Shown here: positions 5,533 to 6,387 of the stretch, one piece after another
Layout of the letters: each line of letters starts with the position of its first letter
Numbering within the stretch: the stretch's first letter is position 1
Assembly (NCBI GenBank): GCA_027008965.1
Contig: JALVDN010000434.1
Coordinates: forward strand, 1 to 6,387
Direction of reading: 5' to 3'
Length of the DNA: 6,387 nt
Source: Flavobacteriales bacterium
GTDB taxonomy: Bacteria; Bacteroidota; Bacteroidia; Flavobacteriales; Flavobacteriaceae
Made by a program: the position numbers and the translations under genes
The notes under the pieces: model-generated
Told to the model about the DNA's origin: nothing
Databases searched by the model: none
The model's input: the letters and a program-made list of their open reading frames with translations, nothing else

Positions 5533-6375
5533 CTACAGATGGTATTTCACTAATTCATCCAATGGTTTTCTGATAATTTTTCCGAGTTGCCATCCGGCTT
5601 CTTTAACAGACTCTTTCAACTCTTTTTGATAGAAATAAGCTATGGATCCAACAAAATGAACGGGAAAATCTTCTTTATATTTTTTATAAGCCTGCATTTC
5701 TTCACGCATAAAAAGATCAAAACCTCTTTTGAGTAACTTTTTGATATATCGCTCATTATAATTTTCGCTCATAAAAACCGAATAAGAAGCCAAAAAAGCA
5801 TTGGGTTGCGCTGAATTATAAATATTTTTTTTCAGATAATTGGCATCCAAATTATATTCCTGCTTGAATTTACGTCGAACTCTCACCGGCATGATTTCAA
5901 AATAATAATCCCTGATCAATTGCCTGCCGAAATAATTCCCCGAAGCATCATCCATCAAAACATAGCCCAAATGCCCCACGGTTTTAACAATACGCTTACC
6001 GTTGTAAAAGCCACTGTTGGAACCTGTTCCGAGAATAGCCACAATGCCACTCTCATTCCCCGCCGTGGCACGAGCCGCCGCCAACAAATCATCATAAATA
6101 TTCACATTGTCAATTTCAAAAACATTTTTCAGAATATCTTCCAGGCGCTTATGTGCTTCAGGCTCGTCCGAACCGGCGCCATACAAATGAATCTCGGATA
6201 TTTTACCTACAAAATCAAATAAATCTCCTCCCCTTGCCAAATTTAAACGTAAGGTTTCGTCACCGAAAACCACCGGATTTAATCCACCCGATTCGAAGGA
6301 ACCAATCACCAGTCCTTCGTTATTTATCAACCGCCAATCGGTTTTGGTGGAACCTGCATCGCCTATCAATTTCAT
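5533..6375 (-). CDS. BadF/BadG-family ATPase, N-acetylglucosamine kinase-like
   Basis: This 280-residue cytoplasmic protein has the ASKHA (actin/hexokinase) fold of the BadF/BadG/BcrA/BcrD group, which includes N-acetylglucosamine kinases. Visible motifs are phosphate-1 DAGSTKTDWRL (6-16), SGGLNP (29-34, a sugar-site-like segment), YDDLLAAARA (94-103) with a candidate catalytic Asp at 95 or 96, phosphate-2 ILGTGSNSGF (114-123), MDDASGNYFGRQLI (141-154), and adenosine-type FVGSIAYFY (241-249). In many relatives the fourth motif reads D-E-G-S-G; here it is D-D-A-S-G. The probable role is ATP-dependent phosphorylation of an amino sugar from peptidoglycan or chitin turnover, but the substrate cannot be fixed from sequence and some close homologues are annotated only as ATPases. 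It lies 4 nt upstream of ubiE. The ATG at 6375 starts directly before MKLIGDAGSTKT, so the gene is complete; its promoter lies beyond the right edge. Confidence 0.85.
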   Translation of the reverse strand: MKLIGDAGSTKTDWRLINNEGLVIGSFESGGLNPVVFGDETLRLNLARGGDLFDFVGKISEIHLYGAGSDEPEAHKRLEDILKNVFEIDNVNIYDDLLAAARATAGNESGIVAILGTGSNSGFYNGKRIVKTVGHLGYVLMDDASGNYFGRQLIRDYYFEIMPVRVRRKFKQEYNLDANYLKKNIYNSAQPNAFLASYSVFMSENYNERYIKKLLKRGFDLFMREEMQAYKKYKEDFPVHFVGSIAYFYQKELKESVKEAGWQLGKIIRKPLDELVKYHL

Positions 6376-6387
6376 GTAAATGAAAAT

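Overview
The window looks like a piece of a Bacteroidota chromosome, probably from the flavobacterial side of the phylum. Three things point there: a PorT-type outer-membrane protein of the type IX secretion system, a DUF4199 membrane protein, and upstream motifs matching the Bacteroidota -7 consensus TAnnTTTG instead of sigma-70 boxes. Coding DNA is moderately AT-rich and most starts lack a strong Shine-Dalgarno sequence, which is also usual for the phylum. No rRNA, tRNA, CRISPR array, transposase or phage gene was seen.

Layout. (1) Bases 1-460 hold no convincing gene. Bases 1-279 are two near-identical tandem copies of a 137-bp unit, each carrying an imperfect inverted repeat, and the array probably continues past the left edge. 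Bases 280-440 are a GC-rich block with several nested inverted repeats. (2) Bases 461-2356, minus strand, are a compact three-gene operon read right to left: a 48-residue single-span membrane protein, an 85-residue soluble protein, and a 500-residue transporter of the YeiH/putative sulfate exporter family. Each junction overlaps (4 nt, then 8 nt), which suggests translational coupling. (3) Bases 2357-2604 are a divergent promoter region with one candidate promoter facing each way and a perfect 14-bp palindrome. (4) Bases 2605-4094, plus strand, encode a DUF4199 four-span membrane protein and, 8 nt later, a GtrB/DPM-like family 2 glycosyltransferase with two C-terminal membrane spans. (5) Bases 4081-6375, minus strand, are a tight cluster read right to left: a BadF/N-acetylglucosamine kinase-type ATPase, the menaquinone methyltransferase ubiE, and porT. 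The ubiE-porT junction is a 4-nt ATGA overlap. porT and the glycosyltransferase are convergent and overlap by 14 nt at their 3' ends.

Functionally, most of the window is ordinary chromosomal content: respiratory quinone synthesis (ubiE), amino-sugar kinase metabolism, outer-membrane secretion (porT) and lipid-linked sugar transfer (the glycosyltransferase). The parts least explained by known families are the two small proteins coupled to the YeiH-like transporter and the repeat/GC-rich element at the left end. I see no clear new defence or mobile system.
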